Shown here: positions 62,537-64,000 of the stretch, in pieces
Position numbering within the stretch: the stretch's first letter is position 1
Layout of the letters: each line of letters opens with the position of its first letter
NCBI RefSeq assembly: GCF_016918545.1
Contig: NZ_JAFFQC010000001.1
Coordinates: forward strand, 1 to 64,000
DNA: 64,000 nucleotides
Direction: 5' to 3'
Source: Desulfobulbus alkaliphilus
GTDB lineage: Bacteria; Desulfobacterota; Desulfobulbia; Desulfobulbales; Desulfobulbaceae
The notes under the pieces: model-generated
What the model was told of the DNA's origin: nothing
The model's database searches: none
What the model saw: the letters and a program-made list of their open reading frames with translations, nothing else
Program-made: the position numbers and the translations under genes

Positions 62537-63789
62537 CCCAGCCACGCTTGCACCTGCGCTACGGTCGCGGCAGCCTCGAGTGGATCCTGCCCGCCACCAC
62601 AACCATGCTTGATGTCCGTGAGCCACCCCACACCTTCACGCCCGATTCCTTAACGGAGGACTTGGCCTCCGCACTCCCCGCTGCCCTTGGCAAGGGGCAG
62701 GTTGCCATCGTGGTGGCCGATAAGACCAGACGCTGCGACTATCCCGTCGTCCTGCCCCTGATCCTGACCGCCCTGCACAAACGCGGTGTTCACCAGGAAC
62801 AAGTAGTTTTTTACATAGCCTACGGCAATCATGCCCCGCAAAACCGGGAAGAATCTCTTGCCACCTATGGTTCGACCTATGGTGATTACCCCTTTGTCCA
62901 TCATCGCGCTGACCAGGCAGACCTTTTCGTTGACCTGGGGACAACCAGACTTGGCACCCCGGTCCGAATCCGCGGGGACCTGATGGCAGCGAGCCTGATC
63001 CTGACGGTGGGCGCGATCTCGCACCATTATTTCGCCGGCTTTGGCGGTGGCCGCAAACTCCTTTTTCCAGGGCTGGCCGAATGTCGGGCGATCGAAGCCA
63101 ATCATCGTCTCTTTCTCGACCTTGACGGCCAGAGACTCCACCCCGGCTGCCGGGCAGGACAGCTGGAAGGCAATCCGATTGCCGAGGATCTGGCCGAGAT
63201 TCATGCCATGTTGCCGCCCCATATCGCCATCCATGGCCTGCCCGACAGCAGGGGAACCATGGCCTCGTTTCGCATCGGCCGCACCTATGACGTTTTCCTT
63301 GAGGCATGCCGGTATCACGATGACCATTACCGGGCGCTTGACGATCGCCGCTATGATCTGGTGCTGGCATCGGCTGGAGGTTATCCCAAGGACATCAACC
63401 TGATTCAGGCCCACAAAAGCATCGACAATGCGGCTGCCTTTGTCCGGGACAAGGGCACTCTCATCGTCCTGGCCGAGTGTGCCGATGGACTTGGTTCCAC
63501 CACTTTTCTTCCTTATTTCCAGATGGGGGGACACCAGGCAGCCTTTATCCATCTTGCCCGCCACTACAGCGGCAATGGCGGAACCGCATTGGCGTTGATG
63601 GCCAAATGCCAACGGATCACCATCCATCTGATGAGTACCCTGGATCAGTCTCTGTGCCGACAACTGGGCATAAACCCCATCAGCAGGACTGCCATGCAAA
63701 AGTTGATCGACACTGATCGATCCACCCTGGCCGTGATCCGCAACGCTTCCATGCTCATCCGCGGCCCAGCACATCCCGGGCAGGCATGA
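62533..63789 (+). CDS. larA: LarA-like nickel-dependent racemase
   Basis: This 418-residue protein is LarA-like: VAIVVADKTRRCDYPVVLPL, YIAYGNHAPQNREE (His), LTVGAISHHYFAGFGGGRKLL FPGLA with the His and Lys of the pincer/substrate site, and ASAGGYPKDINLIQAHKSID. LarA interconverts D- and L-lactate with a nickel-pincer cofactor. The placement after D-lactate/glycolate oxidase genes suggests that L-lactate is converted to D-lactate for oxidation, or that the substrate is another 2-hydroxy acid. LarE for the cofactor is at 49586. Confidence 0.8.
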   Translation: MTQPRLHLRYGRGSLEWILPATTTMLDVREPPHTFTPDSLTEDLASALPAALGKGQVAIVVADKTRRCDYPVVLPLILTALHKRGVHQEQVVFYIAYGNHAPQNREESLATYGSTYGDYPFVHHRADQADLFVDLGTTRLGTPVRIRGDLMAASLILTVGAISHHYFAGFGGGRKLLFPGLAECRAIEANHRLFLDLDGQRLHPGCRAGQLEGNPIAEDLAEIHAMLPPHIAIHGLPDSRGTMASFRIGRTYDVFLEACRYHDDHYRALDDRRYDLVLASAGGYPKDINLIQAHKSIDNAAAFVRDKGTLIVLAECADGLGSTTFLPYFQMGGHQAAFIHLARHYSGNGGTALALMAKCQRITIHLMSTLDQSLCRQLGINPISRTAMQKLIDTDRSTLAVIRNASMLIRGPAHPGQA

Positions 63790-64000
63790 AGGACAGAAGA
63801 CCGTTTACCTGTTGATAGTTCAGTTCCTCCGTGCTAAAAAGACCACTTGACAGCATGCTGAACAAAACTGATTGTTTACAGTATTCCGGGCACGAATACA
63901 TTGTTTCTTATATTTATAATAATAACAAAAAATTAAGATCAAAAAACAATGGTAATGGTCAGCAGGCACCCTTCACTGAAACTCCCACGGAGTGGGTCAC
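63790..64000. other. AT-rich region after larA, no gene seen
   Basis: AT-rich from about 63860 (TTGTTTCTTATATTTATAAT); may hold a promoter for a gene beyond the window. CCACGGAGTGGGTC near the end hints at a hairpin or repeat. Confidence 0.3.

Noticed and set aside
1-64000. CRISPR array
   Set aside because: Repeats are palindromic, widely spaced and of unequal length; no regular spacer pattern or cas genes.
1-64000. tRNA or rRNA genes
   Set aside because: No cloverleaf with TTC-arm consensus or rRNA-like conserved sequence was noticed in any spacer; weak stems near 10720-10800 do not fit a tRNA.

Overview
The window reads as a chromosomal contig from a medium-to-high GC Gram-negative anaerobe, most likely Desulfobacterota and close to the Desulfobulbaceae. 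I infer this from the combination of a Roadblock/MglA GTPase pair, a small 2[4Fe-4S] ferredoxin, a lactate module (FAD subunit, iron-sulfur subunit, nickel lactate racemase LarA, with LarE elsewhere), a hemerythrin-PilZ protein, and several proteins of the kind common in that group. No rRNA, tRNA or CRISPR array was seen. Taxonomy is inference from gene content; no marker gene was compared.

Positions 1-16.7 kb are an accessory island crowded with toxin-antitoxin (TA) and abortive-infection modules, many broken: RelE plus HTH antitoxin (three HTH copies), BrnT/BrnA (two copies), UPF0175/DUF3368, AbiEi/AbiEii (one intact, two decayed), ParE/ParD (one intact, two ParE without partner), three DUF4143-type ATPases or fragments, and an AbrB-like antitoxin. 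A 1.1-kb direct repeat (1-1126 and 9468-10593) brackets about 9.5 kb. A beta-CASP metallo-beta-lactamase gene is present whole at 14047-15480, as an N-terminal fragment at 7854 and as a C-terminal scrap at 2236. Between modules lies a REP-like hairpin family (family 2), once next to a remnant of a REP-associated tyrosine transposase.

Positions 16.7-64 kb are mostly intact chromosomal genes. They comprise an HtrA protease; FliK-like and FlhB-C-terminal-like proteins; a Roadblock-MglA-acidic 935-residue protein locus; YejB/YejE permeases; a MORN-repeat secreted protein; a SixA phosphatase/ParA ATPase/CHAD protein/ArgJ run; cardiolipin synthase and a phosphoesterase; PPK2; SecA; a GNAT enzyme; ArgS; alanine racemase; ferredoxin; a DUF2156 protein; HU; LarE; hemerythrin-PilZ; a sirtuin; an RND efflux pair with a TetR regulator; PdxH; and the lactate oxidation/racemisation genes.

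The most striking feature is a dispersed structured element (family 1), about 22 copies or fragments from 3.9 to 61.3 kb. Full copies are 211-218 bp and share CTGAATCCGTGA-type terminal inverted repeats. Inside is a stem of about 40 bp whose non-Watson-Crick positions are nearly all G.U-compatible when read in one direction. It often lies within a few bases of stop codons and in one case supplies the last codons of a real gene. Family 3, a set of GTGGGCA-type hairpins, occurs twice with tandem copies of neighbouring gene 3' ends. These repeats, the MglA-associated protein with a four-fold composite motif, and the ParA/CHAD pair are the best candidates for undescribed biology.
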